DNA of 64,000 bases from NCBI RefSeq assembly GCF_000716435.1, contig NZ_JNWO01000021.1, positions 124,001-188,000 on the forward strand, written 5' to 3'. The notes beneath the pieces were generated by a model. The model was not told the origin of the DNA. It ran no database searches and saw nothing but the letters and a program-made list of their open reading frames with translations. The DNA comes from Streptomyces xylophagus (GTDB lineage: Bacteria; Actinomycetota; Actinomycetes; Streptomycetales; Streptomycetaceae). Shown here one piece after another: positions 40,503 through 48,981 of the stretch (position 1 is the stretch's first letter; the number at the start of each line of letters is the position of its first letter). The position numbers and the translations under genes are program-made.

Positions 40503-40921
40503 GCTGCGTACCTCGATCGTCAGGCCGGGTTACGGGATGCGTTTGGGCGACTGTAGCGCCCCAGGGCCCGGCGTGCCCCTGGGAGTACCCGGAACCGGGC
40601 AGTCGACTCGGTCACGATGCTCTGACGACCCGGTGGCGATCGGAGGCTGCGGCGGGACCGTGCTCCCATGGTCCGCCGCCGCGCGCCCGAGCGCCATGGC
40701 CTACGCCACATCGGTGACCCGCGAACGCCGGGGAGCCTACCGTCCCGAGGAGTGGATTCAGCCACTTCAGCCACAAGTGCCGCATACACAAGGGAAGTTG
40801 ACACGCGTAACACCAGTGCGGCACTTGACGTGAAGTATTGGTGGAGGGTTTGCTGTGCGTGATCGGCCGATAGCGCGCCGATGTCCCGCAGCGTCGCGTG
40901 AGGATCGTGAGGAATTCCCGG
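40503..40921. other. Intergenic region without an assigned gene
   Basis: This 419-bp divergent gap lies between the DMT transporter and the protein at 40922. A small reading frame (ATG 40696 to TGA 40833) exists but has no visible ribosome-binding site or recognisable protein. The stretch 40755-40850 is lower in G+C and carries TTGACA (40798) and TTGACG (40825) plus an inverted repeat, so it looks like a promoter region. Confidence 0.5.
40774..40827. promoter_or_regulatory. Inverted repeat CAAGTGCCGCA...TGCGGCACTTG in promoter region
   Basis: A perfect 11-bp inverted repeat (40774-40784 and 40817-40827) with a 32-bp spacer that contains TTGACA (40798-40803). The two arms are about five helical turns apart edge to edge, suited to co-operative binding of a regulator around a -35 element. 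It lies about 95 bp before GTG 40922. Confidence 0.5.
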
Positions 40922-41872
40922 GTGTCCCCACCCCCGCCACCCCTCGGACGCCGTCACAAGCGTGCGTCCCAGGCCTTCGACGCCGCGCTCGACGACGACC
41001 AACTCGTCGCCGCACGGGCCGCGTTGGCCCAGGGTCGCTGGCAGGCGGCGCGCGGACTGCTCGCCCAGACGGGCGACGAGTGGGACCTCCGCGCCCACCG
41101 GGTCACCGTCCTCGCCCTGGAGTCCTACACCGCCGCCTGGGCCCGCGACTGGCTGCTCGCCGAACCCGAGTCCGGGGACGCCTCCGTGCTGCTCGCCGTG
41201 GCCCTCGTCCAGCGCGCGCTGGCGGGCAAGGAGAAACCGGCCCGCGCCCGCGAGGCCTGCCGTGCGGCGTCGACACGCCTGCCCGACGATCCGACGCCGT
41301 GGCTCGGAATGCTCCTCCTGGAGCACAGCCTCGGTACCGACGAGGGTGTGGTCCAGCTCTTCGACGAGGTCCGCCACCGGCACGCCGACCATCACCACGC
41401 CCACCATCTGATGGTGGCCCGACTGGCCGAGCGCCGGGCCACCGCCGGCCTCGACCCGCTGCACGAGGTCTACGACTTCGCCTACTGGGCCGCCGAACAG
41501 GCGCCCGCCGACTCCCCGCTCGCGATCCTGCCGGTCATCGCGCACGCCGAGCGCTACCGCGTGCTGGCCGCCGCCGGCCTGGAACCCGCCGACCCGGCCG
41601 CCTCCGGGCACTGGTCCGGACGCCGGGCCCGGCAGGTCATGAAGGCCGCCTTCGACTGGTGGCTTGAGTGGGAGCACGAAGGTCATCCGCGCCGCCTGGT
41701 CGACCTCAACTTCCTTGCCCACGCGAAGTGTTGCGAGGGCCGGAGCGCAGAGGCGGCCGCTCTGTTCCACCGCATCGGGGAGCACCCGACCCCGGCCCCG
41801 TGGTCCTACCCGGACCGCGACCCGCTCACCGCCTTCCGAGCCGCACGCGACACCGCGCTCGGTACGTCGTAA
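40922..41872 (+). CDS. Uncharacterised helical-repeat-like protein
   Basis: A 316-residue soluble protein, mostly alpha helical with alternating small hydrophobic residues reminiscent of TPR-type helices (LAQGRWQAARGLLAQTGDEW, SVLLAVALVQRALAGKEKPA, DPTPWLGMLLLEHSLG). A His cluster HRHADHHHAHHL lies near residue 160. I do not recognise the family. GTG 40922 was chosen because GTGAGG lies 8 bp upstream; GTG 40898 is alternative. The stop codon lies inside the 14-bp-unit repeat array that fills the gap to the permease gene. Confidence 0.7.
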   Translation: MSPPPPPLGRRHKRASQAFDAALDDDQLVAARAALAQGRWQAARGLLAQTGDEWDLRAHRVTVLALESYTAAWARDWLLAEPESGDASVLLAVALVQRALAGKEKPARAREACRAASTRLPDDPTPWLGMLLLEHSLGTDEGVVQLFDEVRHRHADHHHAHHLMVARLAERRATAGLDPLHEVYDFAYWAAEQAPADSPLAILPVIAHAERYRVLAAAGLEPADPAASGHWSGRRARQVMKAAFDWWLEWEHEGHPRRLVDLNFLAHAKCCEGRSAEAAALFHRIGEHPTPAPWSYPDRDPLTAFRAARDTALGTS

Positions 41873-42000
41873 CGCCCCCGTACCAACGACCCCGTAGCGA
41901 TGTGACGCAAGCGATATGACGCACGCGATGTAACGCAGTCGTAGCAACGAACCTGTAGCGACGAAACGCAACCGTAGCAACGCCCCCGTAGCGACCCCGA
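41865..42000. repeat. Compound tandem array, 14-bp and 19-bp units in two 61-bp blocks
   Basis: Nine units of 14, 14, 19, 14, 14, 14, 19, 14 and 14 bp fill this gap, with consensus near CGTAGCAACGCCCC. The order gives two 61-bp blocks (41865-41925 and 41926-41986) plus a last unit. The array includes the stop codon of the preceding gene and ends 16 bp before the permease ATG. Its reverse-complement relation to the 31902 array (shared CGTAG and CAAC words) is suggestive only. Confidence 0.75.
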
Positions 42001-42015
42001 AAGGACGTTCCCGCC

Positions 42016-43569
42016 ATGACGACGGGCAGTTCCAGCACGAGCAGCGCCACCGCGGACGGCGGCGGCAGCGGCATCAGCACGTTCAGAGGACAGGAGCGCG
42101 CCCTGCGCGCCGACCGCCTCGGCACCGGAGGCCTGCTGCTCTCCGTGCTCGCGGCGACCGCACCCCTCATGGTGGTCGCAGGTGTCATGCCCACCACATT
42201 CGCGGTGATGGGCATCGAAGGGCAGCCGCTTCTCTTCGTCCTCCTCGGCATCGTCCTGGTCCTCTTCAGCGTGGGCTACGCGGAGATGAGCAGACACGTC
42301 CACAACGCGGGCGCCTTCTACGCGTACATCTCGCGCGGCCTCGGCGGCACCGCCGGCGCGAGCGCGGCCCTGGTGGCGCTCGTCGCCTACAACGCCCTCC
42401 AGGTCGGCATCTACGGCATCTTCGGCTTCGAGGTCTCCGGACTGTTCTCCACCTACGCCGACCTCCAAGTCGCCTGGTGGATACCGGCGTTGGCGGCAAT
42501 CCTCGTCGTCGGCGCGCTCGGCTGGCTGAAGATCGACGTCAACGCGCGCGTGCTTGGCGTCCTGCTGGTCGTCGAGGTCGCGCTCGTCGTCGTCTTCGAC
42601 ATCGCGGCCGTCGCCGACCCGGCCAAGGAGGGCCTGTCCCTGCACGCCTTCAACCCGGACACCCTCAGCGGCGCCGGCGTCGGCACCGCCCTGTGCTTCT
42701 GCATCGCCGCCTTCCTCGGCTTCGAACAGGCCCCGGTCTACGCCGAGGAGACCAGCCGCCCGCACATCCTGGTGCCGCGCGTGATGTTCCTCGCGGTCAG
42801 CGGTGTCGCCGTCTTCTTCGCCGTCAGCTGCTGGGCGCTCACCGTCGCGACGGGACCCTCCCAGATCATCGGCGTCTCCCAGAAGCAGAGCGCCGGCCTG
42901 CTCTTCTACCTCACCGACTCCCGCCTCGGCGGCACCTTCACCGACGTGCTCCACGTCCTGTTCGTCACCGGCATGTTCGCGGCCATGCTCAGCTTCCACA
43001 ACGTCGTCGCCCGCTACGCCTTCGCCATGGGCCGCGAGGGTCTGCTGCCGTCCGCCTTCGGCCGTACGACCACCGCGAGCGGCGCCCCCGGCACCGGCTC
43101 GCTGCTCCAGACCGCCGTGTCCGCCGTGATCGTGATCGCCTTCGCGGTCGCCGACGACAAGCCCACCGGCGACCCCACCGAACCCGTCCTGCACCTCTTC
43201 ACCTGGTTCGGCAACATCGGCGCCCTCGGCGTGATCCTGCTGATGGCCGCGGCCTCCCTCTCGGTGATCGTGTTCTTCGCCCGCCGCGGTTCCGCCCGCG
43301 CCCAGGCCTGGCGGCTGGTCACCTCCGCGCTGTCCGGCATCGCCCTCATCGTCATCGCCGTCTACACGGTCAAGGACTTCGACGTCCTGGTCGGCGCGGG
43401 CCCCGGCTCGTCCCTGAGCTGGATCCTGCCCGGCATCGTGGTCCTCGCCCTGCTCGTCGGCCTGGCCCAGGGCCTGATCCTGCGCGCCCGCAACCCCGAG
43501 GCGCATGCCCGGATCGGGCTCGGCAACGAGGCGTTCCAGCTGGACAAGGCGGCGACGGAGACGCCGTAG
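42016..43569 (+). CDS. APC-family amino acid permease
   Basis: A 517-residue inner-membrane transporter with 12 predicted helices. N-terminal RADRLGTGGLLLSVLAATAP and AGAFYAYISRGLGGTAGASA match the amino acid-polyamine-organocation family; helix 6 region FLGFEQAPVYAEET is characteristic. A ribosome-binding site AAAGGACG lies 9 bp before the ATG. Substrate unknown. It is monocistronic, followed by a strong hairpin. Confidence 0.88.
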   Translation: MTTGSSSTSSATADGGGSGISTFRGQERALRADRLGTGGLLLSVLAATAPLMVVAGVMPTTFAVMGIEGQPLLFVLLGIVLVLFSVGYAEMSRHVHNAGAFYAYISRGLGGTAGASAALVALVAYNALQVGIYGIFGFEVSGLFSTYADLQVAWWIPALAAILVVGALGWLKIDVNARVLGVLLVVEVALVVVFDIAAVADPAKEGLSLHAFNPDTLSGAGVGTALCFCIAAFLGFEQAPVYAEETSRPHILVPRVMFLAVSGVAVFFAVSCWALTVATGPSQIIGVSQKQSAGLLFYLTDSRLGGTFTDVLHVLFVTGMFAAMLSFHNVVARYAFAMGREGLLPSAFGRTTTASGAPGTGSLLQTAVSAVIVIAFAVADDKPTGDPTEPVLHLFTWFGNIGALGVILLMAAASLSVIVFFARRGSARAQAWRLVTSALSGIALIVIAVYTVKDFDVLVGAGPGSSLSWILPGIVVLALLVGLAQGLILRARNPEAHARIGLGNEAFQLDKAATETP

Positions 43570-43645
43570 AACCTTGAGGTCGAACCTGTCGTCGAGCTGT
43601 CGCTTCTGAGAAGCACGTAAGAAGTGGTTACGGAAGTCTGACGGG

Positions 43646-43681
43646 CACCCGCGATCCCTGGCCGCGCCGGGGTCGCGGGTG
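43646..43681. terminator. Hairpin terminator after the permease
   Basis: A 13-bp stem CACCCGCGATCCC / GGGGTCGCGGGTG (one G-T pair) with a 10-nt loop lies 76 bp after the permease stop and 13 bp before the next gene start. Confidence 0.7.
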
Positions 43682-43694
43682 TTCGAATGAGTGC

Positions 43695-44438
43695 GTGAAC
43701 CCTGAACAACCCGAGCCCGAGGTTGCGGAGAAGGCGGAGGGCAGGCCGCTCGGCCGCCGTGTCCTCCTCGGCACCCTCGGCCTGGGCGCCCTCGGCGTCG
43801 TGACCGCGCCCGTTCTGCAAAAGGGCATGGAGGGTGTCCTCGGTGCCCTGTCCGGCAAGGACCCCACCGGGCTGACGGGACTGCTCCCGAACGGCGGCGG
43901 CTTCCGCTACTACTCCGTCACCGCGTCCGTGCCGCACAAGAACGCCGCGAACTACCGGCTGACCATCGACGGCCTGGTCGACAAACCGACGTCCTACACG
44001 CTGGCCGACCTGCGCGCCCTGCCGCAGACCCGGCTGGTCAAGGACGTCCAGTGCGTCACCGGCTGGCGGGTCCCGGGGACTCCCTTTGAGGGGGTACGAC
44101 TGTCCCGGCTGCTGGACGCCGCGGGAGTGCGCGCCAAGGCCGGGGCGGTCCGCTTCACCTGCTTCGACGGCGCCTACACCGAGAGCCTCACCCTCGACCA
44201 GGCCCGGCGCTCCGACATCCTGGTCGCGCTGCGCATGCAGGACAAGCCCCTGGGCCACGACCACGGCGGCCCGGTCCGCCTGTACGTGGCCCCCATGTAC
44301 TTCTACAAGTCCGCGAAGTGGCTCTCCGGCATCACGGTCACCGAGCATGTGAAGCCCGGCTACTGGGAAGACCGGGGCTACGACGTCGACGCCTGGGTCG
44401 GCAAGTCGAACGGACGCGACGATGACCCTACGAGCTGA
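43695..44438 (+). CDS. Sulfite-oxidase-fold molybdopterin oxidoreductase (MsrP/YedY-like)
   Basis: A 247-residue exported molybdoenzyme. The N-terminus carries a twin-arginine-type signal (PLGRRVLLGTLGLGALGVV). The Mo-coordinating Cys is Cys120 in KDVQCVTGWRV. Other family motifs are NYRLTIDGLVDKP, DGAYTESLTLDQA and PVRLYVAPMYFYKSAKWLSG. It is shorter than E. coli MsrP but similar in plan. The start is GTG 43695. It overlaps the following cytochrome b gene by 17 bp, which fits an enzyme drawing electrons from a membrane heme subunit. Substrate may be oxidised methionine or another sulfoxide; not certain. Confidence 0.85.
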   Translation: MNPEQPEPEVAEKAEGRPLGRRVLLGTLGLGALGVVTAPVLQKGMEGVLGALSGKDPTGLTGLLPNGGGFRYYSVTASVPHKNAANYRLTIDGLVDKPTSYTLADLRALPQTRLVKDVQCVTGWRVPGTPFEGVRLSRLLDAAGVRAKAGAVRFTCFDGAYTESLTLDQARRSDILVALRMQDKPLGHDHGGPVRLYVAPMYFYKSAKWLSGITVTEHVKPGYWEDRGYDVDAWVGKSNGRDDDPTS

Positions 44439-45057
44439 AGCCCAGCCCCCGCAGACGGAGCCGTCGGCCCGAGTCCGCCGCTTCGGCCGCACCGAGCGCT
44501 GGGTGCACCGGACCACGGCCGCGCTGATGGGCATCTGCGTCTTCACCGCGGCCTGCCTGTACATCCCGCAGTTCGCCGAACTCGTCGGCCGCCGTGAACT
44601 CGTCGTCCGCGTCCACGAGTTGTCAGGAGTCGTGCTTCCCGTCCCCGTCCTGATCGGCCTCTTCTTCCGAGGCTTCCGCGTCAACCTCGGCTTCCTCAAC
44701 CGCTTCGGCCCGCACGACCGCGTCTGGCTGCGCGGCGCCCTGATGCGCGACAAACGCCGCTCGGCGCGCCCAGCGGGCAAGTTCAACGCCGGCCAGAAGG
44801 TCTACGCCAACTGGATCGCCGGCGCCACCCTGGTGATGCTCGGCACGGGCCTGATGATGTGGTTCACCCACCTCACCCCGATCATGTGGCGCACCAGCGC
44901 GACCTTCGTCCACGACTGGCTCGCCCTGACGATCGGCATCGTCCTGGGCGGCCACATCGGCATGGCGTTGGGCGATCCGGAGGCGCGGGCGGGATTGCGT
45001 ACGGGGTCGGTGAGCAGGGAGTGGGCGAAGCGGGAACACCCGCTGTGGAAGCCGTAA
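44422..45057 (+). CDS. Cytochrome b-type membrane subunit (partner of the molybdoenzyme)
   Basis: A 211-residue membrane protein with four transmembrane segments. Candidate heme ligands are His in ERWVHRTTA, RVHELSGVV, FVHDWLAL and LGGHIGMAL, the pattern of formate-dehydrogenase gamma/cytochrome b561-like subunits. The gene begins inside the molybdoenzyme gene, so the two are coupled and probably form a two-component quinol-linked reductase. Confidence 0.83.
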   Translation: MTLRAEAQPPQTEPSARVRRFGRTERWVHRTTAALMGICVFTAACLYIPQFAELVGRRELVVRVHELSGVVLPVPVLIGLFFRGFRVNLGFLNRFGPHDRVWLRGALMRDKRRSARPAGKFNAGQKVYANWIAGATLVMLGTGLMMWFTHLTPIMWRTSATFVHDWLALTIGIVLGGHIGMALGDPEARAGLRTGSVSREWAKREHPLWKP

Positions 45058-45066
45058 TTGCGTTGC

Positions 45067-46092
45067 TCAGCTACCGAAGTCCAGCAGTACCTTGCACGAC
45101 CGGCTCCGGTCGGCCGCCAGCGCGAACGCCGACTCCGCCTCCCGGACCGGCACCACCGCACTGACCAGAGCGTCGAACGCGGGCTCCACAGCGAGGAGTT
45201 GGAGCGCGTCGTTGAACTCCTCGTCGAAACGGAAGGCGCCCCGCAGCTCGATCTCCCGGCTGACGACCAGGTTCCCCGCGAAGGGACTCTGCCCCGGCGG
45301 CAGCATCCCGAGCTGTACGACCACCCCGCCCCGCCGCACGAGCCGCAGACAGGTGTCGAGCCCGGCGGCCACCCCGGACGCCTCGATGGCCACGTCCACT
45401 TCGGACGGCCACCCGGAATCGTCCGGATCATCGGCCCGTACGACGGTGTCGGCGCCGGCCGCCGTGGCGTAACTCAGGGCCGCCGGAAGCAGATCGGTGA
45501 CCGTCACGTGTGCCGCGCCGGCCGCCTTCGCCGCCGCGACGACCAGGCAGCCGATCGGGCCCGCGCCGGTGACCAGCACATGGCGTCCGGTCACGTCACC
45601 GGCCCGTCGTACGGCGTGCAGCGCGACGGAGAGCGGTTCGGCGAGGGCGGCCCGACGCAGCTCCAGGCCCGCCGGGATCGCCCTCAACTGGTCTGCGGGG
45701 ACGACGACTTGGGCCGCGAATCCGCCCTGTACGTGCGGGAAGCGGGCCGCGCTGCCGAGGTACCGGGTGTCGCGGCACACGTTGCGACGGCCGGCCGCGC
45801 ACTCGGGACACACCCCGCACGGAGTGGCCGGGTGCACCGCAACTGCCGTACCGGCGACGGGACCTGTGGCCCCGGGGCCGTAGGACACGACCGTGCCGAC
45901 CACCTCGTGGCCGAGCAGCATCGGTTCCTTGAGGCGGAAGTCGCCGACGCCGCCGTGGCGCCAGTAGTGGAGGTCGGAGCCGCAGACGCCGCCGTAGCGG
46001 ACGGCGACCAGGGCCTGGCCGGGGCCGGGCTCCGGGACCGTCAACTCGTCGACCCGCAGGTCGTCCTGACCATGAATCACACAACCCAGCAT
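45067..46092 (-). CDS. idnD: L-idonate 5-dehydrogenase-type Zn alcohol dehydrogenase
   Basis: A 341-residue medium-chain dehydrogenase. It has catalytic zinc ligands in GGVCGSDLHYW and LGHEVVG, the structural zinc Cys group CGVCPECAAGRRNVC, and cofactor motif VTGAGPIGCLVVAAAKAAG. Placement with a gluconate 5-dehydrogenase-type SDR, gluconate permease and gluconokinase points to idonate to 5-ketogluconate conversion. Start ATG 46092 has GGGAG upstream. Last gene of the operon. Confidence 0.85.
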   Translation of the reverse strand: MLGCVIHGQDDLRVDELTVPEPGPGQALVAVRYGGVCGSDLHYWRHGGVGDFRLKEPMLLGHEVVGTVVSYGPGATGPVAGTAVAVHPATPCGVCPECAAGRRNVCRDTRYLGSAARFPHVQGGFAAQVVVPADQLRAIPAGLELRRAALAEPLSVALHAVRRAGDVTGRHVLVTGAGPIGCLVVAAAKAAGAAHVTVTDLLPAALSYATAAGADTVVRADDPDDSGWPSEVDVAIEASGVAAGLDTCLRLVRRGGVVVQLGMLPPGQSPFAGNLVVSREIELRGAFRFDEEFNDALQLLAVEPAFDALVSAVVPVREAESAFALAADRSRSCKVLLDFGS

Positions 46093-46109
46093 GTCTGGAC
46101 TCCCGTTCT

Positions 46110-46868
46110 CTACAGCACGCTCGTCATGCCGCCGTCGACGTACAGCACCTGTCCGCTCACGAAGTCCGCGGCGGGCGACGCCAGGAACAGCACCCCGCCG
46201 ACCAGGTCGTCCGTGGTGCCCCAGCGGCCGGCCGGGGTCCGCTTGCGCACCCAGGCGCTGAACTCCTCGTCGTCGACGAGGGGTTGGGTCAGTTCCGTCT
46301 CGATGTAGCCCGGGCCCAGACCGTTGACCTGCACCCCGCTCGGACCCCAGTCCGCGCACATGCCCTTGGTGAGCATCTTCAGGGCGCCCTTGGTGGCCGC
46401 GTAGGGCGCGATGCCGGGGCGGACCACCTCGCTCTGCAGCGAGCAGATGTTGATGATCTTCCCGTGGCCGCGTTCCGTCATCCGGCGAGCCGTCTCGCGG
46501 CCGACCAGGAACGCGCTGGTGAGGTTGGTGTCGATGATGCGGTGCCAGTCGGAGTCGGTGAACTCCAGGAGCGGGGCGCGCAGTTGCATGCCCGCGTTGT
46601 TGACGAGGATGTCCAGCGGGCCGACCCGTTCCTCAACATCCGCTATCCCGGCGGCGACTGACGGACCGTCGGTCACGTCGAAGGCCGCCGTGTGGACGTC
46701 GCCGGACAACTCGGCGGCGGCCTTGGTGAGCCGTTCGCCGTCCCGTCCGTTCAGGACGACCGTGCAACCGGCCTCCAACAGGCCCCGGGCGAGGGCGAGT
46801 CCGATGCCCCGGCTCGAACCGGTGACCAGGGCCGTACGGCCACTGATGTCGAAGAGAGGATGACTCAT
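46110..46868 (-). CDS. idnO: SDR family gluconate 5-dehydrogenase-type oxidoreductase
   Basis: A 252-residue classical SDR. Cofactor motif is ALVTGSSRGIGLALARGL, followed by LVNNAGMQLR, catalytic Ser in IINICSLQSEV, YAATK and LGPGYIETEL. In this operon it should interconvert 5-ketogluconate and gluconate. It is 17 bp upstream of idnD and 10 bp after gntT. Confidence 0.85.
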   Translation of the reverse strand: MSHPLFDISGRTALVTGSSRGIGLALARGLLEAGCTVVLNGRDGERLTKAAAELSGDVHTAAFDVTDGPSVAAGIADVEERVGPLDILVNNAGMQLRAPLLEFTDSDWHRIIDTNLTSAFLVGRETARRMTERGHGKIINICSLQSEVVRPGIAPYAATKGALKMLTKGMCADWGPSGVQVNGLGPGYIETELTQPLVDDEEFSAWVRKRTPAGRWGTTDDLVGGVLFLASPAADFVSGQVLYVDGGMTSVL

Positions 46869-46878
46869 TCCCGTACCC

Positions 46879-48276
46879 CTAGATGATCAGCGAGAGGAGG
46901 AGTACCAGTCCGCCGGCGACCACCGAGATGATCGTCTCCATGACGGACCAGGTCTTGAGGGTCTGGCCGACGCTGAGGCCGAAGTACTCCTTCACCAGCC
47001 AGAACCCGGCGTCGTTGACATGGCTGAAGAAGAGCGAGCCCGCACCGATCGCCAGCACGAGCAGGGCGGTGTGGGTGCTCGACATGTCGGCGGCCAGTGG
47101 GGCGACCAGACCGGCCGCCGAGATCGTGGCCACCGTCGCCGAACCGGTCGCGAGCCGGATCGCCACCGCGATCAGCCAGGCCAGCAGCAGCGCCGGGATC
47201 GACCAGTCCTTGGAGATGTCCAGGATCATCTGGCCGACACCGGAGTCGATCAGCGTCTGCTTGAAACCGCCGCCCGCGCCGACGATGAGAAGGATGCCCG
47301 CGATCGGCATCAGCCCCTTCTCGACGGTCGAGGACAGCCGCTCCTTGGTGAAGCCGGCCGGGCGGCCCAGCGTGAACATGCCGACGATGACAGCCGCGAG
47401 CAGCGCGATCAGCGGGGAGCCGATGACGTCGAAGACACGCTGCACGGTGTGTTCCGGGTCGTCGACGATGATGTCGACCAGTGCCTTGGAGAGCATCAGC
47501 ACGACCGGCAGCAGGATCGTGGAGAGGGTCGCGCCGAAGCTCGGACGGTTCTCCAGCTCCTCGGACGGGCGGGCAGGGGTCATCCGCTCAGGGGCCTGGA
47601 CGTCCACCCAGCGGACCGCGACCTTCGAGAACAGCGGACCGGCGATGATGACGGTGGGGATGGCGACCAGGACGCCCAGCGCGAGGGTCAACCCGAGGTT
47701 GGCCTTGACCGCGTCGACGGCGACCAGCGGCCCGGGGTGCGGCGGAATGAGGCCGTGCATGACGGACAGACCGGCCAGCGCCGGGATACCGATCCGCATC
47801 AGCGAGTAGTTGCCGCGCTTGGCGACCATCAGCACGACCGGGATCAGCAGCACGATGCCGACCTCGAAGAACAACGGCAGCCCGATCACCGAGGCGATCA
47901 GCACCATCGCCCACGGCATCGACCGGGGGCTCGCCTTCGCGAGGATCGTGTCGACGATCTGGTCGGCGCCGCCGGAGTCGGCGAGCAGTTTGCCGAGGAT
48001 CGCGCCCAGCGCGATCAGCACACCCACACCGGCGACGGTCGAACCGAGCCCGGTGGTGAAGCTGGTGATGGCCTTGTCCAGCGGCGCCCCGGCGAACGCG
48101 CCGAGCGCGAGCGAGCCGATGGTCAGCGCCAGGAAGGCGTGCATCTTGAACTTGGTGATGAGCAGGACGATGACGGCGATGCCCGCCAGTACGGCGATGC
48201 CCAGCTGAGCGTGTCCGGCCGAGGTGATGGGCTCGACGGGGTCCGCTGCCAGCATCTCGACGCTGAGTCTGGTCAC
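46879..48276 (-). CDS. gntT: Gluconate:H+ symporter (GntP family)
   Basis: A 465-residue polytopic transporter with about 12-14 helices. Family motifs include GLIPPHPGPLVAVDAVKANLG, LPLFFEVGIVLLIPVVLMVAK and FSHVNDAGFWLVKEYFGLS, quoted in part. It imports gluconate or related sugar acids for the kinase encoded upstream. It is 56 bp downstream of gntK. Confidence 0.92.
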   Translation of the reverse strand: MTRLSVEMLAADPVEPITSAGHAQLGIAVLAGIAVIVLLITKFKMHAFLALTIGSLALGAFAGAPLDKAITSFTTGLGSTVAGVGVLIALGAILGKLLADSGGADQIVDTILAKASPRSMPWAMVLIASVIGLPLFFEVGIVLLIPVVLMVAKRGNYSLMRIGIPALAGLSVMHGLIPPHPGPLVAVDAVKANLGLTLALGVLVAIPTVIIAGPLFSKVAVRWVDVQAPERMTPARPSEELENRPSFGATLSTILLPVVLMLSKALVDIIVDDPEHTVQRVFDVIGSPLIALLAAVIVGMFTLGRPAGFTKERLSSTVEKGLMPIAGILLIVGAGGGFKQTLIDSGVGQMILDISKDWSIPALLLAWLIAVAIRLATGSATVATISAAGLVAPLAADMSSTHTALLVLAIGAGSLFFSHVNDAGFWLVKEYFGLSVGQTLKTWSVMETIISVVAGGLVLLLSLII

Positions 48277-48332
48277 GGTGGATTCCTTGCGGATACGGGG
48301 GAGTGGGTATGGCTACAGGTGTCGGACGAGTG

Positions 48333-48851
48333 TCAGACGGTCGGCTCGGGAACCTGCTCCAGCGCGGCCATCGCCCGCTCGGCGATCTGCTCCGGGCTGC
48401 CGCTGACGTCCACGGCGACTCCGGCCTCGTCGGCCTCCAGCGGTTGCAGCGTGGCGAACTGCGAGTCGAGCAGCGCGGTCGGCATGAAGTGCCCGTGCCG
48501 GTGCGCCATCCGGTCCTCGATGAGCGCGCGGTCGCCGGTCAGATGGACGAAGACGACACCGGGTGCCGCCGCCCGCAGCCGGTCACGGTACGACCGCTTC
48601 AGCGCCGAGCTGCTGACGACCCCGCCGAGCCCCGCGCGCCCGTGCGCCCAGGAGCCGATGGCGTCCAGCCAGGGCCACCGGTCCTCGTCCGTCAGCGGGT
48701 GCCCGGCCGACATCTTGGCGATGTTGGCCTGCGGGTGGAAGTCGTCGCCCTCGGCGTACGGCACGCCGAGCCGGGCCGCGAGCAGGGGACCGATGGTGGT
48801 CTTCCCGGTGCCCGCTACGCCCATGACCACGACGACATGGGGGGTACGCAT
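48333..48851 (-). CDS. gntK: Gluconokinase
   Basis: A 172-residue kinase that makes 6-phosphogluconate. P-loop is MGVAGTGKTTIGPLLA, with EGDDFHPQANIAKMSAGHPL, SSSALKRSYRDRLR and AHRHGHFMPTALLDSQFATL, all typical. Start ATG 48851 was chosen because GAGG lies 5 bp upstream; the 14-codon extension to 48893 is not conserved-looking. First gene of the gntK-gntT-idnO-idnD operon, divergent from a GntR regulator. Confidence 0.92.
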   Translation of the reverse strand: MRTPHVVVVMGVAGTGKTTIGPLLAARLGVPYAEGDDFHPQANIAKMSAGHPLTDEDRWPWLDAIGSWAHGRAGLGGVVSSSALKRSYRDRLRAAAPGVVFVHLTGDRALIEDRMAHRHGHFMPTALLDSQFATLQPLEADEAGVAVDVSGSPEQIAERAMAALEQVPEPTV

Positions 48852-48936
48852 CGCTGCCTCACTGTCTCCGTCGACACCTGATGTCGAACCCACTGAAACC
48901 GATTAGGTACGACGAATTCAAGAGTCTGTGACATAT

Positions 48937-48947
48937 AAGTCTGACTT
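48937..48947. promoter_or_regulatory. Probable GntR operator in the gluconate operon/regulator gap
   Basis: AAGTC-T-GACTT is a perfect 11-bp palindrome in an AT-rich stretch (48931-48952) between gntK and the divergent GntR gene. Its position fits control of both promoters by the adjacent FadR-type GntR protein. Confidence 0.6.
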
Positions 48948-48981
48948 TTTGGTTCCGTGATGTGCCCCGTACGCTGAGTGC

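Noticed and set aside
40696..40833. Small 45-codon reading frame in the intergenic gap
   Set aside because: No ribosome-binding site, no recognisable sequence, and it overlaps the probable promoter and inverted repeat.
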